Notes under the pieces: generated by a model
Databases searched by the model: none
Told to the model about the DNA's origin: nothing
Seen by the model: only the letters and a program-made list of their open reading frames with translations
Made by a program: the position numbers and the translations under genes
Shown: in pieces, positions 32,282 to 41,073 of the stretch
How the letters are laid out: every line of letters begins with the position of its first letter
How positions within the stretch are numbered: the first letter of the stretch is position 1
Source of the DNA: Shimia_B sp038528385
Lineage (GTDB): Bacteria > Pseudomonadota > Alphaproteobacteria > Rhodobacterales > Rhodobacteraceae
DNA length: 64,000 nt
Direction: 5' to 3'
NCBI GenBank assembly: GCA_038528385.1
Contig: JBCBET010000006.1
Span: forward strand, 124,001 to 188,000

Positions 32282-33220
32282 ATGACCCAAGGGCCCCAGC
32301 GACACACCGAGCGGCTCACCGATGTGGTCCGCGCCGCCGCGCTCTTGCGGGCGGGGGAGCTCGTGGCCTTTCCCACGGAGACCGTCTACGGCCTCGGTGC
32401 CGACGCGCGCAATTCCGCCGCCGTGGCGCGCATCTTCGAGGCCAAGGGACGGCCGCGCTTCAACCCGCTCATCGTCCATGTGCCCTCCCTCGAGGTCGCG
32501 CGCAGCCTGGCCGAACTGCCCGACTGGGCGGAGGCGCTGACGGCGGCGTTCTGGCCCGGTGCGCTCACGGTCGTGGTGCCGCGCCGCGCGGCGCTGCCTG
32601 ACATCGTGACGGCGGGGATGGCCACGGTGGGCCTGCGCCTCCCTGCCCATCCCCTGGCGCTCGAGCTCCTGGAGGTCACGGGCCCCCTCGCAGCCCCCTC
32701 CGCCAATCCGTCGGGTCGCGTGAGCCCGACGACGGCGGATCACGTGATGGCCGGGCTGGGCGGACGCATCGCCGCCGTGCTCGATGGCGGTCCCACGGAG
32801 GTCGGCCTCGAGAGCACGATCATCGGCGGCCCGGAACCCACGCTCCTGCGTCCGGGCGGCATTCCGGCGGAGGCGATCGAGGCCGCGCTCGGCGCGCCGC
32901 TCCGCGCCCATGCGCCCGCCGCAAACGCGCCCACCGCGCCCACGGCGCCGGGGCAGCTCGCCTCCCACTACGCGCCCTCGGGGCCCGTGCGGCTCGACGC
33001 GCTCACCGCGCAGCCGGGGGAGGTGCATCTGGGCTTCGGACCGGTGGCGGGCGATGTGAGCCTGAGCGAGGCGGGCGATCTCCACGAGGCGGCGGCGCGC
33101 CTCTTCTCGCTTCTTCGGGAGCTCGATACCGGGGCGCCCATCGCAGTCGCACCCGTCCCGGAGACGGGCCTCGGCGCGGCGATCAACGACCGGCTGCGCC
33201 GGGCGGCGGCTCCGCGCTAG
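32282..33220 (+). CDS. L-threonylcarbamoyladenylate synthase, Sua5 type
   Basis: Makes threonylcarbamoyl-AMP for the t6A modification at position 37 of ANN-decoding tRNAs. The 312-residue size indicates the two-domain Sua5/YwlC form, not the short TsaC. The catalytic YrdC domain has FPTETVYGLGADA, KGRPRFNPLIVHV and SANPSGRVSPT; the C-terminal Sua5 domain follows SHYAPSGP. The ATG gives MTQGPQRHT. It is divergent from the acyl-CoA dehydrogenase. Its TAG stop shares CTAG with the yqgE stop. Confidence 0.93.
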   Translation: MTQGPQRHTERLTDVVRAAALLRAGELVAFPTETVYGLGADARNSAAVARIFEAKGRPRFNPLIVHVPSLEVARSLAELPDWAEALTAAFWPGALTVVVPRRAALPDIVTAGMATVGLRLPAHPLALELLEVTGPLAAPSANPSGRVSPTTADHVMAGLGGRIAAVLDGGPTEVGLESTIIGGPEPTLLRPGGIPAEAIEAALGAPLRAHAPAANAPTAPTAPGQLASHYAPSGPVRLDALTAQPGEVHLGFGPVAGDVSLSEAGDLHEAAARLFSLLRELDTGAPIAVAPVPETGLGAAINDRLRRAAAPR

Positions 33221-33813
33221 GCCCGGCCGCCCTCGGCCGACAGGAGCAAGGGGTCGATCCCGAGGCTTCGGAGCGCGCCCACCCACTTGCCGGCGTCATC
33301 CTCGCCAAAGACGAAATCGGACGTGGCGGGACAGGTGAGCCAGCCATTGGCGGCGATCTCGCCCTCGATCTGGCCCGGTCCCCACCCCGCATAGCCCAGC
33401 GCAAGCACGGAGGCCTCCGGCCCCTCGCCGCGGGCGATGTCCTCCAGAATGTCGAGCGTGGCCGTCATGCCGATGGTGCCCTCCACGCCGTCCACCTGGA
33501 GCGTGCTGTCATTGGCCACGTAATCGGCGGAATGGAGCACGAAGCCGCGGCCATGCTCCACCGGGCCGCCGAAGAGCACGCGGATATCCCGGCCCGCGTC
33601 GTCGTCGGGGATTTCGAGCTGCTCCAGGAGGTCGCTGAAGCGCACATCCTCGGCGGGCTTGTTGACGATGAGGCCCATGGCGCCGTCGTCGGAATGGGCG
33701 CACATGAAGATGACCGCGCGGTCGAAACGCGGATCGCTCATGCCCGGCATGGCGATGAGCAACTGGCCGGTGAGATCGGTGGAGGGGGTCGTCTCTGTCA
33801 CGCCCCGATACAT
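33217..33813 (-). CDS. YqgE/AlgH family protein (UPF0301, DUF179)
   Basis: A 198-residue protein with the family blocks LTGQLLIAMPGMSDPRFDRA, GAMGLIVNKPAED and LGYAGWGPGQIEGEIAANGW. Function is not established; AlgH has been tied to regulation in Pseudomonas. The ATG giving MYRGVTE is used; a GTG four codons later is possible. Very long frames extend upstream but are shadows of the genes opposite. Confidence 0.9.
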   Translation of the reverse strand: MYRGVTETTPSTDLTGQLLIAMPGMSDPRFDRAVIFMCAHSDDGAMGLIVNKPAEDVRFSDLLEQLEIPDDDAGRDIRVLFGGPVEHGRGFVLHSADYVANDSTLQVDGVEGTIGMTATLDILEDIARGEGPEASVLALGYAGWGPGQIEGEIAANGWLTCPATSDFVFGEDDAGKWVGALRSLGIDPLLLSAEGGRA

Positions 33814-33924
33814 GCGCGCTCCGCGGGCGGGCGGCAAGGGCGGCGCGACCACGGGTCCACACGATTGCGCGTGGTCCCGCTTTTGTGACTCGTGTCGTCC
33901 CGGATTGCCGCCTATTTCCGCCCC

Positions 33925-34743
33925 ATGATGATGTCCCGAGCTTTCCTTGGCGCTGGCGCGGCCTGTGCGCTCCTGGCCGGGCCGCTGCACGCGCAGGGGC
34001 TCTTCGACAGCGATGTCATCACGGCGGAGGTGCTGCCGGGCTGGCGCGAGGACGGCATGGGCCACATGTCCGCGATCCGCCTGACGCTCGCGCCCGGCTG
34101 GAAGACCTATTGGCGCGCGCCGGGCGATGCGGGCATCCCGCCCATGTTCGAATTCGGCGCGTCGGAGAACCTCGCCGGGATCGCGCCGCATTGGCCGGTG
34201 CCCGAGATCTTCGACCAGAACGGCATGCGCTCCATCGGGTACGAGACCGAGGTGATCATCCCGCTCTCCCTCACACGGCACGACGCCGAGGCACCGATTC
34301 GCATGCGTGGCACGCTCCATGTGGGGGTGTGCGAAGAGGTCTGCGTCCCCGCGCAGCTCGCCATCGACGCGGCGCTGCCGGCGCAGGGCGGCGCGGATGC
34401 GGAGATCGCCTCGGCCCTGGCGGATCGGCCCATGACCGAAGCCGAGGCGCGCGTGAGCGCGGTGACCTGTGCCGTGACGCAGCGCGAGGACGGCCTGTCC
34501 CTCACCGTGCGCGCGCGGATGCCGGAGATGGGGACCGGGACGGAGGAGGTGGCCATTGAAACGGCCGACCCCACCGTTTGGGTGGCCGAGCCCCGCGTCA
34601 CGCGGACAGGCGGCACGCTCACCGCCGAAACCCGCCTCGTGCGCTACGATGCGCTTCCCTTCGCCTTCGACCGCTCCGGGATGCGCATGACCGTCTTCGG
34701 CGGGGGCGCGGCGGTGGATATCAGAGGCTGCGCCGCCGGCTAG
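33925..34743 (+). CDS. exported DsbD N-terminal domain-like protein
   Basis: A 272-residue exported protein with a signal peptide (MMMSRAFLGAGAACALLAG, cut near HAQ). The rest resembles the periplasmic alpha domain of DsbD: WKTYWRAPGDAGIPP and the cysteine pair in HVGVCEEVCVPAQ, without DsbD's membrane or thioredoxin domains. It may pass reductant in the periplasm. The start is uncertain: a GTG 11 codons upstream and two further ATGs exist. Its TAG shares CTAG with the stop of the convergent RND pump. Confidence 0.78.
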   Translation: MMMSRAFLGAGAACALLAGPLHAQGLFDSDVITAEVLPGWREDGMGHMSAIRLTLAPGWKTYWRAPGDAGIPPMFEFGASENLAGIAPHWPVPEIFDQNGMRSIGYETEVIIPLSLTRHDAEAPIRMRGTLHVGVCEEVCVPAQLAIDAALPAQGGADAEIASALADRPMTEAEARVSAVTCAVTQREDGLSLTVRARMPEMGTGTEEVAIETADPTVWVAEPRVTRTGGTLTAETRLVRYDALPFAFDRSGMRMTVFGGGAAVDIRGCAAG

Positions 34744-37700
34744 GCCCGCCTGCGCCCGGCAAGGAGCGCGAGGCCTCCGGCGATGTAGGCAGCGACCACG
34801 ATCACGAGACTGCCCGACAGGAACGCGCCGAGCGCGCCCAGCGCGCCGGGACGCGGCACGAGCGTCGAGAGCGCGGGATGCACCGCCCCGGTGAGGAGCC
34901 ACGCGCCCAGGGTGACGGCGAAGAGACCAGCGATGAGGAACGCCGCGCCCAGCGTCGCCGCCCCCGCACGAGGGGCGCGGCGCAGACCACCAAGCGCCCG
35001 GCGCAGCGCGGTCATGTGCTGGCCGATATCCTGCTGCATGGCCAAGAGGGCGGGCACCACGAGGAGCACGAGGAACATGCCGACGCCCAGCCCGTAGGCC
35101 AGCGTGATGACCGTGGGCTTCAGGAACTCCGCCTGGCTCGAGCCCTCGTAGAGCAGCGGCGTGAGGCCGAGCACCGTCGTCAGCGTCGTCAGGAGCACCG
35201 GGCGCAGCCGGTCGCACGCACCGTCCACGATGGCCGGGACAAGCCCCCGCTCCTCCGCGTATTCGTCGATCGTCGTCACCAGCACGATCGAATCGTTGAT
35301 GATGATCCCCACCATGCCGAGCAGCCCCACGACCGAGAACATCGAGAGCGGCACGTCCCACAGGTAGTGCCCCCAGATCGTGCCGATGAGGCCGAAGGGG
35401 ATGATGAACATCACCACGAGCGGCCGCGTCCAGCTTGAGAAGATCCACGCCAGCGTCAGAAAGATCCCCGCCAGCACCAGCACGAGCCCGGTGCGCGCGT
35501 CGTTGAGGAAGTCCCGCTCCTGCTCGGCAAGGCCCGTGAGCTCGAAGGTCACGGCGTGGCGCTCGGCCACGCGGGGCAGGATGTCACTCGCCAGAAGGCC
35601 CTGGATCTCGGTGGCGCGGGCCGGATCGTCCTCGCTCAGCTCGCCCGTCACGGTGATCCGCTGGATCCCGTTCTCGCGCCGCACCGTGGAAAAGCCGATG
35701 CGCCGCTCCACGCTCACGATGTCGGCCAGCGGGACGTAGTCGCCCGCCGCCGTGCGCAGCTGCGTCCGTTCGAGGAAATCGGCGGTGAGCTCGCCCTCGG
35801 GCAGCTCCACGCGAATGGTGGCGGAGCGCGGCCCGTCGGGGAAACTCGCCGCCTCGATCCCGCTCAACCGGTCGCGCAGCACGCGGCCCAGCGCGTCGAT
35901 CTCGAAGCCCAGGAAATTGCCCTGCGCGGTGAGCTCGAGAATGAGCTCCTCCTTGTCGTAGGAGAGGGTATCCTCCACGGCCGATACCTCCGGGAACTGC
36001 GCGAGCTCGGTCTGGAGCATGAGCGAGGCGGCCTTGAGCGTCTCGGCGTCGGCGCCCTGGAAATTGACCGCGAGCGAGGCACCGCCGGGTCCCGAGCCCC
36101 AGGAGCGGAAGGAGATCGTCTCCACCAGCGGGTGGCGGCGCACCCGGTCCTGCAACTCGCCCACGAAGGCGAAGGAGGAATAGGGGCGCAGGTCGGCGTC
36201 GATGAGCTCGATCGCGAGCGAGCCCAGCTGATCGGCGTCCTTGGTCGCCGAGCCCGCGATGGCGCGGCCGGAATTGCCGCCGATCTCGGCGAGAGCGTAG
36301 GCGATGGGGTTCGCGCCGTGGCGCGCCTCGTATTCGGCGCCGAGCTCTTCGGCGGCGCGCTGCATCTCCCGCATCATGGCGAGGCTGTCTTCGCGCGTAG
36401 CCCCGGGGGCCATGGCGAAATTTCCGGTGACGCTCCCCTGCTCGGGCGCGTTGAAAAAGCGCCACTGCACGTCGCCCCGCATGAAGAGCGAGATCTGCGA
36501 GGCCAGCACCACGAAGGCCATGGCCACGACGGGGTACCGCGCCCAGATGACGAGCCGCATGAGCGGGCGGAAGCCGTTCTCCCGCACCCATTCGAAGCCG
36601 CGATTCACCTGGCGCGAGGGCCAGTCGTACCAGTGTTCCTTCTCAGCGTGCTTGAGCGCGTGGCCCATGTGATTGGGCAGGATGAGGAAGCACTCGATGA
36701 GGGAGGCGATGAGGACGACGACGACGGTGAAGGGAATGGCGGCGATGAGATCGCCGAAGCGTCCGCCGATGGCCACGAGCCCGAAGAAGGCGATGATCGT
36801 CGTGATCGAGGCCGAGAAGACCGGCAGGAACATCCGCCGCGCGGCATTGGCGGCGGCCTCCTGCGGGGCCTCGCCGAGCTTCCTGCGCCGGTAGTCGGCA
36901 TGTTCGCCCACGACGATGGCGTCATCGACGACGATGCCCAGCGTGATGATGAGCGCGAAGAGCGAGATCATGTTGATCGTGAGGCCCGAGGCATACATGA
37001 GCGCGATGGCCGCCGACATCGCCACGGGGATGCCCGCCGCCACCCAGAACGCCACGCGGGCATTTAGGAAAAGGAAGAGCAGCCCCACCACGAGCGCGAG
37101 GCCCACGAGGCCGTTGTCCACGAGGATGTTGAGGCGGCCCGTGATGGCCTCCGCCCGGGTGCGGATGAGGTCGATCCGGGTGCCTTCGGGCAGCGTCGCC
37201 TGCTGCTCGGCGGCCACCCGCTCCACCGCGCGCTGCATCTCGATGGCGTCGCCCTGCTCGGAGCGGTCCACGCGGATGGAGATCGCCGGGTTCTCGCCCA
37301 CGAAGTAGCTCCGGTTCCGGTCCACGCCTTCCACGATGACGGTCGCCACGTCCCCCACGCGCAGCTGGGAGCCATCCGCCCCCGAGCGCAGCACGATGTC
37401 GGCGATCTCGTCGGCGCTGCGCGCCTCCTGCCCCGTGCGCACGCGCGCTGCCGAGGAGATGTCGCCCGACGGATCGGCGGTGGCCTCCGCCGCGATGGCC
37501 TGGGCGATCTCGCGCATGGTCAGGTCATGGCGGATGAGCGAGAGCGAGGTGACCTCCACCACCGTGGAGGGCGCGGCCACGCCCCGGACGGTGGTGCGCG
37601 TCACACCCTCGGCATAGAGGCGCACGACGAATTCATCGGCGAAGCGTCCGATCTGGTCCACCGAGACCGGGCCGGTGATCACCACGTCCGTGACCCGGTC

Positions 37701-38114
37701 ACGCCACTGACCGCGGCGCACCGTGGGGTCCTCGGCGCCCTCGGGCAGGTCGGAGGTCACGGCATCCACGGCGATCTGCACATCGTCGGCGGCACGTGCC
37801 ATGTCCCAGTTGGGCTCGAATTCGAGCTCGACATATCCGGTCCCTTCCCGGGAGGTCCCTTCGGTGCCCGTGACGCCCTCCACGGCCAGGAGCGCGGGCT
37901 CGAGCACCTGCACGATGCCGCGGTCCACGTCCTCGGCGCCGGCCCCGTCCCAGCGGACGGAGACGGTCACGTCGTCGATCACCACGTCCGGGAAGAACTG
38001 CGCCCGCATCTGCGGAAACGCGAAGACGCCCGCAAAGAGCATGATCACCAGAAGCAGGTTCGCCGCCGTCCCGTGGTGGACGAAGTAACGGAAGATGCCG
38101 GCACCCTTCAGCAT
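34740..38114 (-). CDS. RND efflux permease
   Basis: A 1124-residue inner-membrane proton antiporter of the AcrB type. The proton-relay Asp pair is in LGIVVDDAIVVGEHADYRRR; the second repeat has GLLGMVGIIINDSIVLVTTI and RPVLLTTLTTVLGLTPLLYE. Two large periplasmic loops sit at about 50-340 and 560-870. After the twelfth expected membrane segment there is an unusual C-terminal stretch of about 85 residues with two further hydrophobic segments. It follows the adaptor gene by 3 nt on the same strand. The substrate is unknown. Confidence 0.92.
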   Translation of the reverse strand: MLKGAGIFRYFVHHGTAANLLLVIMLFAGVFAFPQMRAQFFPDVVIDDVTVSVRWDGAGAEDVDRGIVQVLEPALLAVEGVTGTEGTSREGTGYVELEFEPNWDMARAADDVQIAVDAVTSDLPEGAEDPTVRRGQWRDRVTDVVITGPVSVDQIGRFADEFVVRLYAEGVTRTTVRGVAAPSTVVEVTSLSLIRHDLTMREIAQAIAAEATADPSGDISSAARVRTGQEARSADEIADIVLRSGADGSQLRVGDVATVIVEGVDRNRSYFVGENPAISIRVDRSEQGDAIEMQRAVERVAAEQQATLPEGTRIDLIRTRAEAITGRLNILVDNGLVGLALVVGLLFLFLNARVAFWVAAGIPVAMSAAIALMYASGLTINMISLFALIITLGIVVDDAIVVGEHADYRRRKLGEAPQEAAANAARRMFLPVFSASITTIIAFFGLVAIGGRFGDLIAAIPFTVVVVLIASLIECFLILPNHMGHALKHAEKEHWYDWPSRQVNRGFEWVRENGFRPLMRLVIWARYPVVAMAFVVLASQISLFMRGDVQWRFFNAPEQGSVTGNFAMAPGATREDSLAMMREMQRAAEELGAEYEARHGANPIAYALAEIGGNSGRAIAGSATKDADQLGSLAIELIDADLRPYSSFAFVGELQDRVRRHPLVETISFRSWGSGPGGASLAVNFQGADAETLKAASLMLQTELAQFPEVSAVEDTLSYDKEELILELTAQGNFLGFEIDALGRVLRDRLSGIEAASFPDGPRSATIRVELPEGELTADFLERTQLRTAAGDYVPLADIVSVERRIGFSTVRRENGIQRITVTGELSEDDPARATEIQGLLASDILPRVAERHAVTFELTGLAEQERDFLNDARTGLVLVLAGIFLTLAWIFSSWTRPLVVMFIIPFGLIGTIWGHYLWDVPLSMFSVVGLLGMVGIIINDSIVLVTTIDEYAEERGLVPAIVDGACDRLRPVLLTTLTTVLGLTPLLYEGSSQAEFLKPTVITLAYGLGVGMFLVLLVVPALLAMQQDIGQHMTALRRALGGLRRAPRAGAATLGAAFLIAGLFAVTLGAWLLTGAVHPALSTLVPRPGALGALGAFLSGSLVIVVAAYIAGGLALLAGRRRA

Positions 38115-38117
38115 GAA

Positions 38118-39581
38118 TCAGCCTCCCATGCGGCCTTCGATGCGCGCGACCATCTCAGCGGGTACCGAGGGCTGCATGAGCTGGGCGATGACGCGTTCCT
38201 TGGCGCCCGACGGCATGCGCTGGTTGGCTTCCACGAAGGCGATGAGGCGCGCGCGCCGCGCCTCGTCGAGCGCGACCATCTCGGGCCCCGCGGCCAGCTC
38301 TTCCTCCGCTCCGCCGGGCGTCAGCGGATTGACCCGGATGCCCGCCCCGAGGAGCGGCGAGCGCTCCGCCACGACCATCTCACCGGCCAGATCGGGCGCG
38401 CGCACCAGCACGTCGTCCCCCTGGCGGCGCACCAGCTCCACCGGCGCCTCGAAAAGACGGTTCTCCGCATCTAGGACGAGAACGCCGCCCGCCGCCGAAA
38501 GCGCGGAGGATGGCAGGCGGGCCACGCCCTCCACGGGCGGCTCGCTGATCGCCACGCTCACGAAGTCACCGGGGCGAAACCCGGGCGCGCTCTCAAGCGA
38601 CGCGAAAAGGAGACGCCCGGTTTGCCCTTCGCCCACCGAGGCGCTCACGCGCGACAGCGTCCCCGGGGCGAAGATGTCCGCGCCGAAGACATCGAGCACC
38701 GCCGTCACCGCGGCGGGGCGCAATTGCCCGGTCTCGGAGATCAGCCGCGAATACTGCTCCGTGGACACGCGCACCGCGACCTCGAGGGCGGTGTCGTCGA
38801 CGAGAGTGGCCACGCGCTCGTTCTGGCCCACGACACCGCCCTCGGCGATGGAAACCTCCGACAGGATGCCCGCGAAGGCCGCGCGCACGGTCGCGTTCGA
38901 CAGCGTGCGCTCGGCCTCGGCGGCGTTGATCTCCGCGCGCTCGATGCGCGCGATCGTCGTCGTCACGCGCTGCTCGGCCGACTGCACGGCGCCGCGGCGC
39001 GAGAGCACGGATTGCCGCGCGGAATTGGCCGTGAGGTCCGCGGCCTCCACCGCGGCCTCGGTGCCCACACCGCGCGCCACGAGATCGCGCTGCCGCGCGA
39101 GCGCGCGCTCCTGAAGGACGACGGTGTCCTCGGCGGCGGCAAGCTCGTCCCGCGACAGGATGAGGGCGCGCTCCGCCTCGGCGCGTTCCGCGCGGGCCTC
39201 GTTGAGCTCCGCCCGCGCCAGCGCCAGCGCGCTTTCGGCATTCGACGGATCGACCTCGAGCAGCACCTCGCCGGCGGCCACGCGCCCGCCATCCACGAAG
39301 GCCTCCGACAATGTGACGACGGTCCCCGACGTCTCGGGCCGGAGGTCGAGGGTCCGGCGCGCGCGCACCTCGCCGAAGGCCTCGAGCACCGGCGCCACGG
39401 TCTGCGGCGCGATCTCGACCACGTTCACGGCAAACACCCGCTCCCGCGCCGGGGCGCTGCGCCCGCCGTCCTCGGCCATGGCCCGCGCCGCAGTCCTCAA
39501 CTCACCGACGCCCACGGCCATAAGACCCAAGGTCGCGGCGAGGAGGAAAAGGCCCGACAGGCTCCTGAATAGAAATCGCAT
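38118..39581 (-). CDS. RND efflux periplasmic adaptor (HlyD/AcrA family)
   Basis: A 487-residue membrane fusion protein anchored by an N-terminal hydrophobic segment (GLFLLAATLGLMAVGVGEL). A beta-barrel/lipoyl half contains ALVLEAFGEVRAR-like sequence and RPETSGTVVTLSEAFVDGG. A long coiled-coil hairpin (about residues 135-225, rich in Ala, Glu and Arg) follows, then a second barrel. It joins the RND permease to an outer-membrane channel, which is not encoded here. It is first in the two-gene operon; about 100 bp upstream holds its promoter. Confidence 0.9.
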   Translation of the reverse strand: MRFLFRSLSGLFLLAATLGLMAVGVGELRTAARAMAEDGGRSAPARERVFAVNVVEIAPQTVAPVLEAFGEVRARRTLDLRPETSGTVVTLSEAFVDGGRVAAGEVLLEVDPSNAESALALARAELNEARAERAEAERALILSRDELAAAEDTVVLQERALARQRDLVARGVGTEAAVEAADLTANSARQSVLSRRGAVQSAEQRVTTTIARIERAEINAAEAERTLSNATVRAAFAGILSEVSIAEGGVVGQNERVATLVDDTALEVAVRVSTEQYSRLISETGQLRPAAVTAVLDVFGADIFAPGTLSRVSASVGEGQTGRLLFASLESAPGFRPGDFVSVAISEPPVEGVARLPSSALSAAGGVLVLDAENRLFEAPVELVRRQGDDVLVRAPDLAGEMVVAERSPLLGAGIRVNPLTPGGAEEELAAGPEMVALDEARRARLIAFVEANQRMPSGAKERVIAQLMQPSVPAEMVARIEGRMGG

Positions 39582-39680
39582 CGCTTGGATATCCGTCTGG
39601 CTAGCGCGTCACCAATATTTAGGGCGCGGGGCCGCACTTACAAAAGGGGCACCGGGCGAGGCATTCTACGGAGCGCACCG

Positions 39681-40223
39681 CTATTTCCGTCGCAGGTGTT
39701 CGTCGAGGCGGGGCAGGATTTCCACGAAATTGCAGGGCCGGTGGCGGAAATCGAGCTGTTTGACGAGGATTTCGTCCCACGCGTCCCTGCAGGCGCCGGG
39801 CGATCCCGGAAGCGCGAAGAGGTAGGTGCCGCCCGCCACCCCCGCCGTCGCGCGGGACTGAACGGCGGAGGTGCCGATCTTTTGCATGGACACCAGGGTG
39901 AAGACGGTGCCGAAGGCATCGATCTCCTTCTCGTAGACGTCGCGATGGGCCTCCACGGTCACGTCGCGCCCGGTGAGGCCCGTGCCGCCGGTGGAGATGA
40001 CGATGTCGATCCCGGCGTCCTCGATCCAGGTCCGGAGGCGGCCGGCGATGGCGGCGCGGTCGTCCCGCACGATTTCGCGCGCGGCGAGCGTGTGCCCGGC
40101 GGCGGTGAGGCGCTCCACGAGCACGTCGCCCGAGCGGTCATCGCCCGCCTGCCGCGTGTCGCTCACGGTGAGCACCGCCACGCGGCAGGGCAGGAAGGTG
40201 CGGTCCTCGTCGATACGGCTCAT
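39681..40223 (-). CDS. moaB: molybdenum cofactor biosynthesis protein MoaB
   Basis: A 180-residue MogA/MoaB-family protein that adenylylates molybdopterin before molybdate insertion by MoeA. The family motif ISTGGTGLTGRDVTVEA lies near residue 77, and ALPGSPGACRDAWDEIL is the typical C-terminal loop. The ATG overlaps the UDG stop by 4 nt, making a two-gene operon. With the fdhD-moeA operon and moaE-moaD it is the third Moco locus in this window. Confidence 0.92.
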   Translation of the reverse strand: MSRIDEDRTFLPCRVAVLTVSDTRQAGDDRSGDVLVERLTAAGHTLAAREIVRDDRAAIAGRLRTWIEDAGIDIVISTGGTGLTGRDVTVEAHRDVYEKEIDAFGTVFTLVSMQKIGTSAVQSRATAGVAGGTYLFALPGSPGACRDAWDEILVKQLDFRHRPCNFVEILPRLDEHLRRK

Positions 40224-40975
40224 GAGCGCATCCGCGCCTCGAGGCTGAGCATGTCCTCCCAGGCCTGCCGTTTCGCGTGCGGCTGCCGGAGAAGATAGGC
40301 GGGGTGGAGCATGGGCAGCACGGGAAGGCCCAGCGCCTCGTGCCATTGCCCGCGCAGGCGGGTGATCCCCTTCTTTTGCAATAGCGCCTGGCAGGCATGG
40401 TTGCCCATGGCGACGAGCACCTTCGGCTGTGCGAGCGCGATGTGGCGCGTCACGAAGGGCAGCATCATTGCGATCTCCTCGGCCTTGGGATCGCGATTCT
40501 GTGGCGGGCGCCAGGGCAGGACATTGGTGATGTAGATATTCTGGGCGCGGTCCATGCCCACGGCGGCGAGCATCCTGTCGAGGAGCTGGCCCGCGCGGCC
40601 CACGAAGGGCTTGCCCTCCCTGTCCTCATCGCGGCCCGGCGCCTCCCCCACGATCATCACGGGCGCGCCGGGCACCCCGTCGGAAAAGACGAAGCTGCGC
40701 GCGCCGCGCTTGAGCTCGCAATGCTCGTAGCCCGCCTGCGCGGCGGCCAGTGCCTCGAGCGTGGGGGCAGAAGCGGCGCGTGCGTGGGCCTCCGTCACGG
40801 GGTCTGACGCTTCGGTGGCGACCGCCACCGCCGCTGCTGCGGGGGCGGGCTTGGACTTGGGCTCCTCCACCGCCTCGTAGCGGTTGATCGGCACCTCGCC
40901 GATGGCCTCGGTCACGCCGCACTCCACCTGCCAGGCGAGCTCTGCCGCCGCCTTGTGCCAATCCGCTGACTCCAT
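40220..40975 (-). CDS. uracil-DNA glycosylase, family-4-like, without Fe-S cysteines
   Basis: A 251-residue DNA repair protein. The family-4 motif GEAPGRDEDREGKPFVGRAG is at 110-129, and HPAYLLR, which holds the second catalytic loop, at 224-230. Family 4 normally binds a 4Fe-4S cluster through four cysteines. Here only Cys86 of the first pair remains (position 83 is Tyr), and the other two positions read Trp155 (PWRPPQNR) and Met171. An N-terminal Pro/Ala-rich linker (about 40-70) precedes the domain. It is coupled to moaB. Confidence 0.8.
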   Translation of the reverse strand: MESADWHKAAAELAWQVECGVTEAIGEVPINRYEAVEEPKSKPAPAAAAVAVATEASDPVTEAHARAASAPTLEALAAAQAGYEHCELKRGARSFVFSDGVPGAPVMIVGEAPGRDEDREGKPFVGRAGQLLDRMLAAVGMDRAQNIYITNVLPWRPPQNRDPKAEEIAMMLPFVTRHIALAQPKVLVAMGNHACQALLQKKGITRLRGQWHEALGLPVLPMLHPAYLLRQPHAKRQAWEDMLSLEARMRS

Positions 40976-41073
40976 GGGCCCCGCGTATCACCGAACGGCG
41001 GCCACAGGGAAGGTGCGCAATGCGCACCCCACGGGCCTTGCCCCGCCCCTGCGGCCCGCCTAAACCACGCGCG

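Noticed and set aside
30540..32285. 581-codon plus-strand frame opposite the acyl-CoA dehydrogenase
   Set aside because: Antisense shadow with His/Arg-rich composition and no recognisable motif.
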